The notes: generated by a model not told the origin, from the letters alone. A stretch of DNA of 64,000 nt from Morella rubra (GCA_003952965.2 CM025851.1:9837647-9901646); one strand, 5' to 3'. Shown: positions 47,301 to 62,300, numbered from the stretch's first letter. Made by a program: numbers and translations.

Positions 47301-50300
47301 GCCTTGTGTTTTCCCCGACTATACCCAGTCAAAAGTTCGTTCCTGGTGGGCTCAATTAGTTAAAGATTTCGTAAGTAATGGTGTTGATGGTATATGGAAT
47401 GATATGAATGAACCAGCTGTTTTCAAGGTAATTCAATAATTCCTCTAGTAGTTGCCATTTTTGCCATTAATATTTTGCCTAATTGTTATTTTCTTTTTCA
47501 GTCTGTAACAAAAACAATGCCTGAAAGCAACATCCACATGGGAGATGATGAATTTGGAGGTTCACAAAACCACTCGTACTACCACAATGTACTATTCTGT
47601 GGCCCTAGTCTTGTGTTCTTTTTTTCCCCACTTTTCTGTACAAATGTTGTCCATAAAAGACTCTTTTGAGGTTTTTATTTTATTTTTATTTTTCTGTCAA
47701 CATGCTTTTAAAATTAGTTTCTGGCCATGGTTGATAAATGCTCGTAGAGTTTGCTTTGGTCCTACGGGATGCATTCTTAGAACCTGACTCAGAATAAATT
47801 ATGAAGTTTCTCATTATGTCCTCACCACTCCAGGTGTATGGCATGTTGATGGCAAGATCAACATTTGAAGGTATGAAGTTAGCAAATGAAAATAAGCGTC
47901 CTTTTGTCCTCACCAGAGCTGGATTTATTGGTAGCCAAAGGTTTGCTGCAACCTGGACAGGGGATAACCTGTCAACTTGGGAGCACCTTCATATGAGTAT
48001 CTCTATGGTACTTCAATTGGTAAGTAATTCTCAGAATCTTGTTTTCCTAATGATAACTTTAGAGAGATTTGGAGAAAAATTCTGTGTCTTGTCTTCGTTG
48101 AGACCTTCTATTTTATAGGAAAATTACACCGCTATAATTACATAGATTCTAGCTAAGGAAATAAAAGCTATACAATCAAAGGAAAATAACCGATCAAGCT
48201 ATACAAGGAAATAATCGGAGAGGAAATTCATAACGTTCGATTGTAAGTTTGAATTTGAATTGACCATAAATTGGCCAGCTATGCTGTCTGTTGACATCCC
48301 CTCTCAAATTGATGCGGGTAAGTTGAGGAGCATTAATTTGCTAACAAGAAATTGATGGCGCTGACGTGTCATGGGTTTGGTGAAGATATCTGCAACCTGT
48401 AGAGTGGTGGAAATGTGTGGAAGAGTAATCACTTTGCGATCAAATGCTTCGCGAATAGAATGACAGTCAACTTCAATGTGCTTGGTCCACTCATGGAAGA
48501 CAGGATTGGCAGCAATTTGGATGGCATTCGTGGTGTCGCTATGAAGAGTAGTAGGATGTGCCTATGAGAAGCCAAGTTCAGTGAGGAGACCACGTAGCTA
48601 GATAATTTCGAAGCAGGCAGCAAACATGGCACGGTACTCAGCTTCAGTAGAGGACTTAGAGACACAATCCTGTTTCTTACAGTTCCAAGAGATAAGAGAG
48701 TCACCAAGGAACATGCACCATTCGGTAGTGGATTTTCGGGTATCGGGACAGCCAGCCCAGTCGGCATCACAATATGCTTGCAGCTGAAGTAATGCATTTA
48801 CAGAGAAAAACAAACCACGAGTAGGAGAGCCAAGAAGATAACGAATGATTCGACGGATAGCGGCTAGATGAAGATGCCGAGGAGATTGCATAAACTTGCT
48901 GACAGTATGAACAGCATAAGATATGTCAGGCCGAGTGATAGTAAGGTAGATAAGAGTACCAACCAACCGTCGGTAAAGAGTGGGATCATCAAGAAGGTCG
49001 CCTTCATCACTCCGATATTTGATATTTATTTCCATAGGGGTGTCAACAGGGGTAGTCTCGGTGAGGCCAGCCAAAGTGACAAGGTCCTGAATATATTTGC
49101 TTTGAGTTAAGAAAATACCTTGTGGCTGACGATGGACCTCCAGACCCAAGAAATAGGTGAGATGACCGATATCTTTCATATGGAAAGTGGTATGTAGAAG
49201 CTGTTGGAGCTTAGAAATGGCACCAAGATCAGAACCAGTAAGGATAATGTCGTCCACATAAACGAGAAGAAGGACTATACTAGTAGCTGTCTTTTGTAGA
49301 AATAAGGAAGAGTCATACTGACTTTGGGTGAATGAGAAGCCACATAGAGTGCGTCGAAATTTTTCAAACCATGCTCGTGGAGCCTGCTTCAAACCATATA
49401 AGGAACGGTAGGCATACCGGAAGGGAGTCTCATGTAAACCTCTTCCTGGAGATCGCCATGTAAGAAAGCATTCTTGACATCCATCTGATGTAAAGGCCAG
49501 GATTGAGAGGCAACAAGTGCAAGAAGTGTGCGCACAGTGGTCATCTTGGCCACAGGTGCGAAGGTCTCATCATAGTCCAGACCATATTCTTCTTTATTCC
49601 CAAGAGCAACCAATCAAGCCTTGTAGCAGTCTAAAGATCCGTCTGACCGAAGCTTGATAAAGAAGACCCATTTACTGCCAATTGGTTTCACAGAAGGAGG
49701 GCAGGCCACAATGTCCTAAGTTTGATTTTCTTCAAGTGCTTGGAGCTCTGCGTCCATTGCTTTCTGCCAACACTCATGTTCCATGGCCTATTTATACGAT
49801 GAGGGAATAGGAATGGTAGACAAAGTAGCTATCAAGGATAAAGGAGAAGAGAAACCAAACCGATCTGGGGGTCTACGAACGCGTGTACTTTGTCTTAGAG
49901 GTGCAAGGGCATTGGTAGGAGTTGAAACAGGATCAGCAGCCGAGGAATGATCGAGGGAAGCCACAGGAGGATCCGGTGCAGGTGTACGTCTTCGATACAC
50001 TAGGAGAGGCTTTGGACTAGAGGAAGCTGCAGGAGAATTCGAAAACAAAGGCAAAACAGATTGTGATGGAATGTTTTGATCACAATGAATGGTGAAAAAA
50101 TACTGATTTTCCACAAAAACGACATTTCGAGAAATACGAGTTCTACGAAGGTGAGGATCATAACAGATGAATCCTTTCTGGGAAACAGAATAGCCTAGAA
50201 AAGCACACTTAACCGACTGAGCTGTGAGTTTAGTGCGTTCGTGAGCTGGGAGATGAACAAAGCAGACACAGCCAAAAGTACGAAGATTAGAATACTGCGG

Positions 50301-53300
50301 AGCATAACCAAATAAACGGAGGAAAGGAGATACATTGCCCAAGGATGGAGAAGGTAAGCGGTTGATGAGGTGAACAGCCGTGGAGAGAGCTTCACACCAG
50401 AAGCGAGATGGCACGGAGGACTCAAGAAGAAGTGTGCGGACAACATCTAGGAGATGGCGATTCTTTCTCTCAGCCACACCATTTTGTTGTGGTGTGGAGG
50501 GGCAAGAATGCTGAGAAATGATCCCTTTAGTTTGAAGGAATTCTTGAAAAACATTAGACATGTATTCTCCCCCATTATCAGAACGCAGAACTTTTATCTT
50601 AGCAGAAAATTGAGTTTCTAGATGAGCACAGAAAATTTTAAACACAGAGAAGACTTCGTTCTTAGAATGGAGAAAATATATCCAAGTGAATCTACTATAG
50701 TCATCAATGAAGGTGAAGAAATATTTGTAGTGGGCATGAGAGATTACAGGTGACATGCCCCACACATCACTATGTATCAATTCAAAAGGTCGAACTTCAT
50801 GAGGAGTGTGAGTTGGAAAAGGCAGAGTTTTGCTTTTTCCAAGTTTACAGGAATTGCAATCAAAATGAATAGCACTAAGCGAAGCGATTCTTTATTCCCA
50901 AGTAAACCAGAATGTAACAAATTATGAAGTACATGAGTATTTGGATGGCCTAAGCGTTTATGCCACATTCGCTTATCAAGTTGAACTGAATGACAAGAAA
51001 TAAAATTCAAAGGTAATGGAGATAAGGGTAGATGCAGAGGAAAAAGACGTTCCACTTTAGGCTCCTTTGCGATCATCCTCCCGGATACTTGATCCTGCAC
51101 AACACAACCAGATTGAGAAAATTGAACGTGACAACCATTGTCGACCAACTGACCCACGGAAACAAGATTAGTAGAAAGACCAGGAGAAACAAAAACATTT
51201 GTTAATGAAGGAGAAACATCACCAACAGCAGTGATAGACAAAGGACTGCCATTAGCAGTATGTATCTTGAGATTTCCTGTATACTTTTGGACATTGGTAA
51301 GAGGAACAATACTATTGGTCATATGGTGGGAAGCTCCAGAATCAAAATACCAAGGTTGTGAGAATGAAAATTTTTACCTGATACCCCTAATGCAGAGAAT
51401 GCAGAAACAATCATTTGTTGAATCATTTCTGGAGTTATGGACTGAATGGGACTTGGAACATGCGGTGTAGGAGAAGCAGTAGTTGCAGAGCTAGAAGCAC
51501 TCGAAGAGTCAACTGAGACATTGTAGGCTTTTTCTGATTTCTTTGGAGGTCGGATAGAGCACTCCTTGATGATGTGGCCAGGTTTTTTGCAATAGTTGCA
51601 AAACTTTTTGGGGCAATTGGCAGCATAATGACCAAATCCCTTGCAATTGAAGCATTGAACAGTACTCATGTCCCTCCCGCGGTTCCTCCCTTGCACAGCA
51701 TAAGCCACGGGAACAGGTGCAGAAGTGGACTGACGCTGGTCCATGGCTGTGTGAGTAAGAAGACGTTGCTCTTCACGAAAGAGATCGCTCAGACATGCAT
51801 CCAAAGTGGGAACAGTCTCTCTGTTCATGAGATTAGATCTTGTGGCTTCAAATTCCGATCGGAGTTTCATAAGAAATTGATCTCTCTTACTTGTTTCATG
51901 CACGGATTGAACTGCAGCAAGACCGTTAGGAGGTAGAGTAGCATAGACAATATCAGTATACTCAGTCCAAAGATTCATGAAAAGAGAATAGAAATCTGAG
52001 ATGGAGAGGTTGTCCTGGGTAAGAGTTAATTACTCAAGCTCTAATTGAAACCTGCAAGCATTATTTGTTTGACTATAGAGTTTCTTCAAGTAGTTCCACA
52101 TTTCGACAGCAGTTTTGGATAGTCGAAAATTCAGAACAATATTTGGCTCAACCGACCCGAGAATCCATGATATAACTTGAGCGTCCTGGACCACCACTTG
52201 ACATGTTGCTCTTTTTCTTTGTCTTTATCTGGCAAAAGACTACTGCCATCAACATGACCCCATAGACCCTTGCCAGTGACAAAGACTTTAAACTGAAAAG
52301 CCCAAGCCGAATAATTTTTGCCATTAAGGCAGACAAAGAATGCATCTGACTTATCGGACGTCATGAGACAGATACAAGAGGAATATAAAGAAGAATCTCG
52401 CCAACAATAATATCCCCCAACAGAGTTAACACCCACAAGAATATGGCCTCGTTACGACAATAGAATAACAGAATAGTATCCAAAAATCACAGATCAAACA
52501 CTCACGATTGGAAAAGTATCTCACGTGAATCTGCACTGTAACAGCACGACATGAATCTGCACGTGTCTTTCCCAAGCCACGTAACACCCACGAGTGAAGG
52601 ATCTGCACTGTAGCAGCACGTTGGGAATCTGCACTGTAATACCCACTAGTGCAAAAGTATCTAACGTGTCTCTCCCAAGCCAACAGTAAATAATGGCACC
52701 AAAAAAACAATAAAGCCACACGTCAATAATATCACTGCTGGAAAAAATAGCACCCTCTACAGTAGGAGCAGCGTCAGATCAAATATGACGAATAAAACGA
52801 TGATAACCAGGAGGAAATCACCAAGACGCTGCGAATCAGAAACGAAATGGCCAAGAACAGCAAACCGAGCCAAGAAGGACCGAGATCCAACGAGCCAAGA
52901 AGCTGCGACACGAGATCGACAGCACCCAACAAGAAGATCTGCGAGAACTAACAGCCCCCAAGAGCTGCGACAACGACGGGAGCCTGAGATCCACCAGGAG
53001 CACCAGCAGAACAGCGGCGAAACAGCACCCACGACGAAATAAAAATTCGCTCAGAAACGAATCTTACCGACAGGGAGTCGAAGGTCGAGAATGGACTAGA
53101 ATCCCGTGAAAAGAGATGAGAAGCAAAGAGATCGGGAATAACTCAGTTTATGATAAGGGCTCTGATACCATGATAACTTTAGAGAGATTTGGAGAAAAAC
53201 CTGTGTGTTGTCTTCGTTGAGACCTTCTATTATATAGGAAAATTACACCGCTATAATTACATAGATTCTAGCTAAGGAAATAAAAGCTATACAATCAAAT

Positions 53301-56300
53301 GAAAATAACCGATCAAGCTATACAAGGAAATAATCGGAGAGGAAATTCATAACGTTCGATTGTAAGTTTGAATTTGAATTGACCATAAATTGGCCAGCTA
53401 TGCCGTCCGTTGACACCTGAAACAAAATTGCAGATTGGTATTTTCTTTTGTCCCTTTTATTCTGTTGTAATTTGTGCTTTTGCCTGTAAGCTCTCTACAA
53501 ACATGTTCTTTCATCTTTGGATAACTTTGGGGCTGTTGTTACCGTGATGTACATTTGTGAGGTCAAAAGCATTAATGCAGACGTGGAAAAAGGGTCCAGG
53601 TTTTGGTCTTGAGAGTACTGGCAAAATTTGCCGTGCATAGGGTTAGATCATAATTATGAATCTATGTCAACAGATTCTATGGCTAAAAGAGTTTTTAATT
53701 TGCATCTGTAGTTTAAAAGCTAATGTTCCTTCTGCAAATGGTGCAACTGGAATTTACCGGAAGCCATGCATAAAATTCCACTGTAGGGTTATTTTTGTAT
53801 TCAGAGGTCTATAGTGCATTTTATTGGGCCTTTTGTTTGAGACAATTAAGGAGTGCTGTTCCAAGTAGATTAAGGAAAAATTGAGGAATTATACGAGTTT
53901 GCTTCACAATGCTCAGTAATTCAAACTCTAATTGTAACATGTGAAGTGTTTGATTTGGATACAAGAGTATAGAGTTTGTGCTTCTCTCTCTCGTTCTTTC
54001 TATCCTCTTCTTCCTCTCCTCTCTCGTGTGCTGTCCATTGGTTACTTTTCACAACCAAAGGACCAGCCTTGAATCTTTCCCTCCTTTGCAACACCAAACC
54101 TTACCCTTTTTCGTATACGCTCAAACAATGCCTCCTCTCTTCTATGTCTTGATTTCCTTTACCTAGAAACCCTTTAAACTCAAAAGTTGCAATAATCTTA
54201 AACCATCTGATAGCCCAGGCACGTGTTCAGGTTATTTGTTTGTGTTGTTAAGTGTCATAAAAAAAAGCTACACACCAAGCCCAGGGGCATGCTTCAGACT
54301 TTATGCAAAGCTCACAAAGGAAAACAGCTAAATTAAGTGGATGTTCGTTTGCAAAAGTATTCTAGGTTACAATAAATGCAACAAAATTCATAAAACGAAC
54401 ATCCAAGATCTCAAAAAATCCTACACAAACACCAATACCTACACCAATACCTTTAACACAAACTACTCAATTTTTCACACAAACTACATAAATATTCACA
54501 ATTCTATCAAAAAACCTAAAATCATACAATTTTTTATAAAACGAACATCCCCTTAGAGACTGCTCAGTTGAACAACATCTGGAACATCTGCTGAGTCTTT
54601 GCCACAATTTAATTCTAAAAGCAAAAGCAGTAAGTCCAAGCAAATAAACTAAGAACAAATTCATGGTGTTATAGGATTACAATAAGAGATTTTGCCATTA
54701 AAAGGTGCTAAGCTTGCAACTGGTCCTAAATTGTTAAAGCTTCCACAAATGCCAGAACTGGCACTTGTTTGATCAGTTGTGAACTCTTGAGCACCGGACA
54801 CTTGCTTGATTGGAAACAGGGAAGTGGTAGGATTCTTATTGATGTTTATTTATTTATTATTTTTCTTTTGTCTTGATGTTCTTTTTCAAACAGCTCCCAA
54901 AATCGTCTTAGTTTTCTTTGTTATATACTACATCTTGTTCTATTTTTATGTTTAAAAAGGGGACAAAAATAAGTAGCTTGCACTATTTAATTCTCCCTTT
55001 TCATGATTATACTTTCCTGTAGAACTTCCTCCTAGTATCACATCTTCCAATATGTTCCTCAATTCTTCCTTTACTTCGTTCAGTTTTGGAGATAGTGAAA
55101 CATATCGCTTTTCCAGATTTGTTACTTCGGAGATTCATTTTCATTTTCAGTTGTTTCAGTATGAGTCAGCTGTGATTTATGTTTTAGTTTTCTTTCAGGG
55201 ACTTAGTGGTCAGCCACTTTCAGGACCAGATATTGGTGGCTTTGCTGGAAATGCAACACCCAAACTTTTTGGAAGGTGGATGGGCATAGGTGCTATGTTT
55301 CCTTTCTGCCGTGGGCATTCTGAAATCAACACCGTTGACCATGAACCGTGGTCTTTTGGAGAAGAGGTTTGTGCTCCTTTAGCTATACAATGTTGACTGC
55401 ATACTGACTTCCAAATACTGGTTGGGATGCATGTGTGAGCACTTAATGGTACCAGTTTGGTGAAATTCAGACGTCCAATTTATGTAATAACTAAACATAT
55501 GATGATTAAGAGAATCTATAACCTACATCTTTATGTCCATTGGCAATCCTAGTATTTTCTACTGTTGGGATTGAAGGGATCATCATGCACTTCATAGAAT
55601 GCCGTTCGAGTATGTGTGCTGTCATGTAAGCTTTTTGGCTCTATATTTTGGTAGTTGTTTGAATGAGAGGTTAGCCTATGTTTTGCAATTTCACAGGAAA
55701 ATAACGAGGTTATGGAGGTAAGATCAGTGCTCATATCAGAAACAAAGCCCTGTAATGCGTCTACATTAAATAATTACTCTTGGACTCTCCCCTGGAAGTG
55801 AAGAGAGACCAGAAGAATGATTCATTGACTTTGTGGATGTTTTCAAAGTGCTAGCATGATATCTACAAGTATGAAATAAATTATGTCGGATTGCTTCAGA
55901 ACATCTGGCAATGTATCATTGCACCTTGAATAAAATGTTAAAATGCTTTAAACATGCAATACTTCAATTAGACTCTTTGACTACTGGATAAACATGCTCA
56001 TGCAATTAAGTTATTGAAAGAGTGGAAAATTAAGCACATGATAGTGAAAGTTAATACATGCATGTGTGCACGTGCACTCAAACTACCAATGGAGAGAATT
56101 CTTTTGTAGGTTTCAGTTTCATTTTAGTCATGACAGAATTAGAAAAATCACCTCCCCCCATAAATAAGCACCTAAATATAACTCATAATTTCTGAAATTA
56201 TTGTTCTAACTACTTGTATTGAGATATAATCTTCCCTTTTTTCTAAGCGTCCTGCTGCTATTTCGCATCCTTTTTGCTACTCCACTCCCTCTCCTATACA

Positions 56301-59300
56301 TAGTGAGTAGTGGTCATTCACCTGTATGGTATAAATGTTTATGCTGGCTGTTAACCATGACCCTGCTTCTCTGAAACTGGATTGCCTACGCCATAAGATA
56401 TGAAAATGAGCTGATTCCTCAGTGAAAGAATAATTTAGATTCTCTTCCAATTAAAGTATAACCCATAACCATGCGCTTCATATTTATTTTAAACTCTCTG
56501 TTGACATCTATTTTTCTATAGAGTGTGAGCACCTATTCATTGTTATATATGTTATAAGTGCATCCTGGTGGATGGTGTTGATAGTGTAGTGTGGAATGTC
56601 CCCTTCTCTAGATCGGTTAATGATTGGGAGGTGAAGGATTTTTCTTCCTTCTTCGCTATGTTGTATGGTATGGCATTGAGGAGAGGGGAGGATGATGTGA
56701 TGGTTTGGGCGGGTACTAAGGAAGGCGTGTTTTCGGTTAAATTGATGTATGGTTTATTTATGGGTGAAGATGGTTTGTCTTTCCCTTAGAGGGGTGTGTG
56801 GAGGTCTTTGTGCCCGTTGAGAGTTTATTTTTTTGTGTGGGAGGCCACTCATGGTAGGATTCTAACTATTGATAATCTTCGCAAAAGGGGGATGATCATT
56901 GCTGATTGGTGCTTCTTATATTGGTGTGGTGGTGAATCTGTGGATCATATTTTGCTGCATTGTCCTTATGTGTGTGGGCTGTGGTCTCATAATCTTTGTA
57001 TTGTGAATTTTCAATTGGTTATGCCTAAGAAAGTGGCTGATGTTTTGTGGAGTTGGAAGAGAAGGTTTCGCAATCTTTTCGCTAAGGCTATTTGGAGGAT
57101 GATTCCACATTGTATTTGATAGTGTCTTTGGAGGGAGCGAAACCTAGGGCATGTTCGTTTGCAAAAGTATTCTAGAATACAAATATATTCAACGAAATTT
57201 GCAAAACAAACATCCAAAATCTGAAAAATTTACACAAACACCAATACTTTTACACAATCTCCAACAACTTTTCATACAAACTCCAATACCTTTTCAAAAA
57301 AAAAAATTATAACAAATCTTCTCTCTCCATACTTTTTCACCTAACTCCAATACTTTTTTATTAAATAATTATATCAAATCATCTTTCTCTACCTTTTTAC
57401 AAACTCCAATAAAAATTAAATATCTTTAAAACTTTTCACCAACTTTTACACAAAACTTATAAAACTCCAATCTACATAAATATTCACAATTCTGTCACAA
57501 ATCCTAAAAATCTTACAATTTTTTACAAAACGAACATCCCTAGATGTTTTAAAGATTGTTCTTTATCTTTGGTTAGGTTGCAGGGCTGTTGTCTTCTCTT
57601 TTTCTTTGGGTGAACTTGGTGCTTAGTTGCCCATTCGTAGATTTTGTTGATTTTCTTAGTTTTATTACTTGTTTGGAGTAGTGTCTTGGTATAGTTTTGT
57701 ACTGTTTTTACTATTTCTAATGAGATTGGTAGCTTACTTATAAAAAAAAAGAAAAAATTTGTTAACTAAACCGCCAATCATCATTTGATGTTTGACCTTT
57801 CCTTTTACATTCCAGAAAGTCTATAACAGAATTGTCATTGGATAGAGGAAATGTTTCGTGATATGATAACTGGATACCTCTTCAACTAAATTTCTGGCTC
57901 CTATATTTCTGCAGGATTAAATTTTGTTCTTTTTTTTTTTTTTTTATTCCTAACTGATGAATAGTAATTACACTGGAGAAAAAGAATGCTAACTTACTAG
58001 TAAATGGGAGGTACACTAAAACATCAACCATTAAGCAAATCTTCCACCATACTAGATACAACAAATCTTGTGCAGGCCGGGTGTATATTCTGTATTGACA
58101 GACATATCCACAACGTGATGATTTTTAGAGTTGAAACAGTAACTTTTATATTTTCTGCCAGCTGAGTGGTGTGGATTGTGGAATTGTCTTCTCATTGAAG
58201 CCAATTACTGCTTCGAGACTGATATGTAATCGAGTTAACATGCTACAGTTTTCCACCTGAATATTGAGTGACCGGTATACTACATGTTTGGAAGTATTTA
58301 GAGCCTGCCCTAGAGTAAATGACTCTAAAAAAGTCTTAACTTATACTCAGACATTGCTGATTGCCCCTGTTAAATGTTTCGTTTGTCTACTTTGTTCCCA
58401 ATATTAGTTTAGAACTCACTCTGGTTTTATTAGTGTGAAGAAGTTTGCCGTCTGGCATTGAAAAGGCGCTACCGTCTTATGCCATATATCTACACCCTTT
58501 TCTATATGGCTCATAAGATGGGTACTCCGGTGGCAACACCTACTTTTTTTGCTGGTGGGTTCTAAGGCTGGTTGATTGCAGTAAATTTATTTCATTTTAC
58601 ATGTGCTTCTAAATATTTATTGGTTGCTTTTGCAGATCCACAAGATCCCAGCTTAAGGAAGCTTGAAAATTCTTTTCTTTTGGGTTCAATTTTTGTCTAT
58701 GCAAGGTTTTTATTCTATACCTTCACAATTAAAGTTCAGTAGCTATAGAACTAGACTTAATAGCCACTGCAGTCCCTATGGTATTAACTTTTAACAAATC
58801 AGTCTCTTAGGTTCAATTGGGCTGGTCCTTGTGGTCTATTTAGACATATAGGTCCTCTCATCCACCAAAAGTTAGCCGACTAAAAGAAAATCGACTTGAG
58901 GTTGGGATGTCTATTATCGTGGTTGGATAGCCTATTCCAAAACCTGTCCTTGTTAGTAGGCTAACATTTGGTGGACGAGAGAACTTATATGTTCAAAAAT
59001 ATCCATAGAGACCAGCTCGTTCAAAGTTATACTACAAGGATTGATTTGTTAAAAGTTAATACCAGTAATTAGCTATAGAACTAATGCGTCTTTTGGCTCA
59101 ATTTCCCTTTGCTCATACTTATAGTGGACCTGTGTTTTCTTGTGTAATGTTGTATGTTAAGAGGGGAAATGACACCTTGCACCTTCTAATTACGACACCT
59201 ACTGTAATTTGCCTCCAAATACAAACCTTGATACATTGGAGGATGTTGAGATTGATAAGCGGTCGGTTCGAAGGGCTTGTGCCGTTTCCACCGCTTTCGA

Positions 59301-62300
59301 TGTAAAGAGGCCGGTTGTCCACTGCAGATGGAATAAAATCCATTAATTCTTTGCAACCTTAACTACTACTTGGTTTTTAATTTGCACCCCATGGTACAAT
59401 TTGACCATTAAGGTTGTGCCACACGGTTCACTTTGCATTGATTTTAGCAGTTAAAGTTAACATGGGGTGCATGTTGAATACTAGTTTGTATTTTGGGTGC
59501 AACGGGTCCAGTTTTGTAGTTCGGGGTGTAAATTGCACAAGGTTTGGTAATTGGAGGATGCATAGTGCACTTTCCCCTTAATTTTTATAACTTCTAAAAT
59601 CTGTGAACTTAGATAGAAGCAATTTCTGTGATATGTTTAGGTGGGTGCCCTCGGGAAGTTGGCTGACCAAACATTTTCTTATTTTCTATCAATGCCTTAT
59701 TCCAATGCCAGCTACACAAATATCCATCAATATTACATTTTACTCATTCCTATAGTGTCAACAGTTTCTTTTCCTACAATTCAGATTGTAGTGAAAAAGT
59801 AGACCCTTATTAATTACCTACTGTTACAATTAGTTGCTTATAGGTTACTATCCTTAGATGGTCATGAATCTGTGTTTATTTTCTCTCTTTTTTTCCCCCT
59901 TATCTGTGTTTATTGTCTCTTACATGGAACTTTATCCACTCTGTGCTGCGCATTATTTTCACTACTGGGGCAACTAAGAACAGAAAACGTGAATATGATA
60001 CTACAACCTTTTTGCTTATCAAAAAAAAAAGTGATACTACACCATTTTTATTGTGGATGTGTAATTATGGGCCTGTACTGAATAAAGTTCTGATTGGTGC
60101 TCTCTGCTTCCATTACATTCAAGACATATGGTGTATTTTTTATCCCAATAACTTGTTCTAACAACCTTGTCATCTTCATTAGCACGATGCCTAATCAGAG
60201 GCCAGATAAATTGGACTGTACATTGCCTAAGGGAATATGGGTGCGCTTTGACTTTGATGATTCGCATCCGGTATGTATTATTACACCTTGTTTTGTGTTT
60301 CGACAGTAAGTGTTTACTGGTGCTTGATTTGCTGTATTCCTTCTTTCACTATTAGTGTTTTCACTGACATGCCAGGATCTGCCAGCTTTATATTTACAAG
60401 GTGGATCAATAATACCTTTGGGACCTCCTCATCAGCATCTTGGTGAAACTAACCCCATAGATGATTTGTCACTTCTGGTGGCTTTAGATGAAGATGGTAA
60501 GTTTATTGGCACCAGGATTCTTCGGAATCGACTTGACTGTTTCATTTGTCGATGCCAATGTAGTTGGGCGCCAAAATCAGGTCATGTATATGAGGCATGA
60601 TTGTTCGCCCAAATTGTCTTTGGTCAGGATTTCATGCCCATATTTACAGGCGGGCAATTGCTTCAGATGCTAGAGTGACTTTAAAAAATTATTGCCTGCT
60701 CTGGGGACATACTTATCTTTTAAGTTACAGGGAAAGCTGAAGGTGTTATTTTCGAAGATGAAGGTGATGGATATGGATTCACCAGAGGTGAATACCTGCT
60801 AACACACTATGTTGCTGAACTCCAGGCATCCGTTGTCACTTTGAGAGTTTCCGAAATTGAAGGATTGTGGAAGAGGCCAAAGCGTCAACTGCATGTACAG
60901 TTATTGCTTGGTGGAGGCTCAATGGTATGCATCTTTTTTTTCCTGAAGGCAAATGCTGAAGAGTCAGAGACATTCATCCAGTGATAAACTAATGTATGTT
61001 GTCCTCTGTTTTAATTCATATTGGACTGGGGTCCCTTCAACAGCTTGATTTGTGGGGCATGGATGGAGAGCTTCTGCAAATTACTATGCCTTCAGAACAA
61101 GAACTGTATAAGTTGGTTTCTGCCAGTGAAAAGCAATATAGGACTCGTTTGGGTAATTTAGCTTCTTCAACACTGTTTTCTTCCTCACATTTTTCGGGTT
61201 ACGTAGAATTTGTTGATCGGGTTAAACACAGATTTATTTGAATGGCAATGTCTTTGTTAGCACTTTTTATTTTATTATATACATTATATATCTGTATTCA
61301 TTTTGCCCTGACTAGTTTGCATCTTTTGCAGTACATACTACATGCATTATTTATTATGCCAACCTATACGCTTCCATACATCATTGTCCCAGAGTTCTTG
61401 CAGGATGGTCCTTGTCAATATTCTTTATCCTTTGTTGGCTGAAGTTAGGGATTGAAGCTGCATGATTTTGCACTTTTGTCTGCATTCTTCTTTTGGACAG
61501 TATCTAATATTACTTCTCTCATCAAACATGATACAGGGTGAATGTCATTTATCATTAAAAGAAAATTTTCTTGAACGCAGTTTCTGAGTATTTAAGTTAT
61601 AATACATTTTGCTCACAAAGTAAGTTGTTAAATGCAGAAACTGCCAAGTGCATTCCAGATATGGAAGAGGTTTCTGGCAAAAAGGGAGCAGAACTTTCAA
61701 GGACTCCTATTGAACTGAGAAGTGGTTATTGGAGTCTGAAAATAGTTCCTTGGATTGGGGGCAGAATTATTTCCATGACTCACCTTCCTTCGGGTAATTC
61801 TTTTGAATGGGTTATCCTGATGATGGCTTCTCTGTCTTTTCAGTTTTTTACAGTATTTTTTTTTCTCTTTCTTTCCATTTTGTGGTCTAAAAACATAGGA
61901 CAACAAGAACAAGAAAACCTTGCCTTCCTAATGAGTTGTTTTGGAATGTCATCTTGTGAGATGGCTTTTCCTTAAGCTGACATAAGAAGGGTTACATTAA
62001 CAAATTTGCACTTATGTCCTTTAAAGTGTTTATATGCTTTGGAGGTAGAGCCTAGATTATGATGTGTGAGAGGGATGAAAAATAATTCAAGAATATGATT
62101 TATTTTTAAAATGGGGCCTAGTAGTCATCCTTCATAGTCTATGTCTACTTTAGTTACTACGATTTGTTTTCATTTCCCGCTCTTAATGTTCAGAGCTGTT
62201 GAGTTGGTGTTATTTTCCTCCTGGAACAGTACAGAGACTATTGCAGTATGCATTATCTGCTCTTTGTCATTAATGCTTTCTTCTCCATGTAATCACGGAC

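Larger units (their letters stand above)
48051..53415 (-). mobile_element. Nearly complete Ty1-copia element in intron 11, antisense to the gene
   Basis: A 5365-bp element with LTRs at 48051-48296 (3') and 53171-53415 (5'), both TGATAAC...GTTGACA and differing at about six bases plus one indel. The target duplication is CCTAA (48046-48050) versus CCTGA (53416-53420), one base changed. The primer-binding site TGGTATCAGAGC (minus strand, 53159-53170) and polypurine tract GAGAGGGGA (48297-48305) are intact. gag, protease, integrase, RT and RNase H are all present in order but broken by at least one stop and several frameshifts. Its antisense orientation keeps its polyadenylation signal off the host transcript. 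Confidence 0.95.

Noticed and set aside
51574-51936. 120-residue plus-strand open frame
   Set aside because: Antisense to the copia gag C-terminal part, which has two zinc knuckles.
52785-53042. 85-residue Arg/Thr-rich open frame
   Set aside because: Lies in the untranslated leader of the intron 11 copia element; composition-driven.
59230-59300. GGTTCGAA with a pairing arm that looked like a tRNA T-arm
   Set aside because: No acceptor stem or anticodon arm could be built around it.
60355-60600. Open frame continuing past exon 16
   Set aside because: Read-through of exon 16 into its intron; homology and the GTAAGT donor at 60497 end the exon there.
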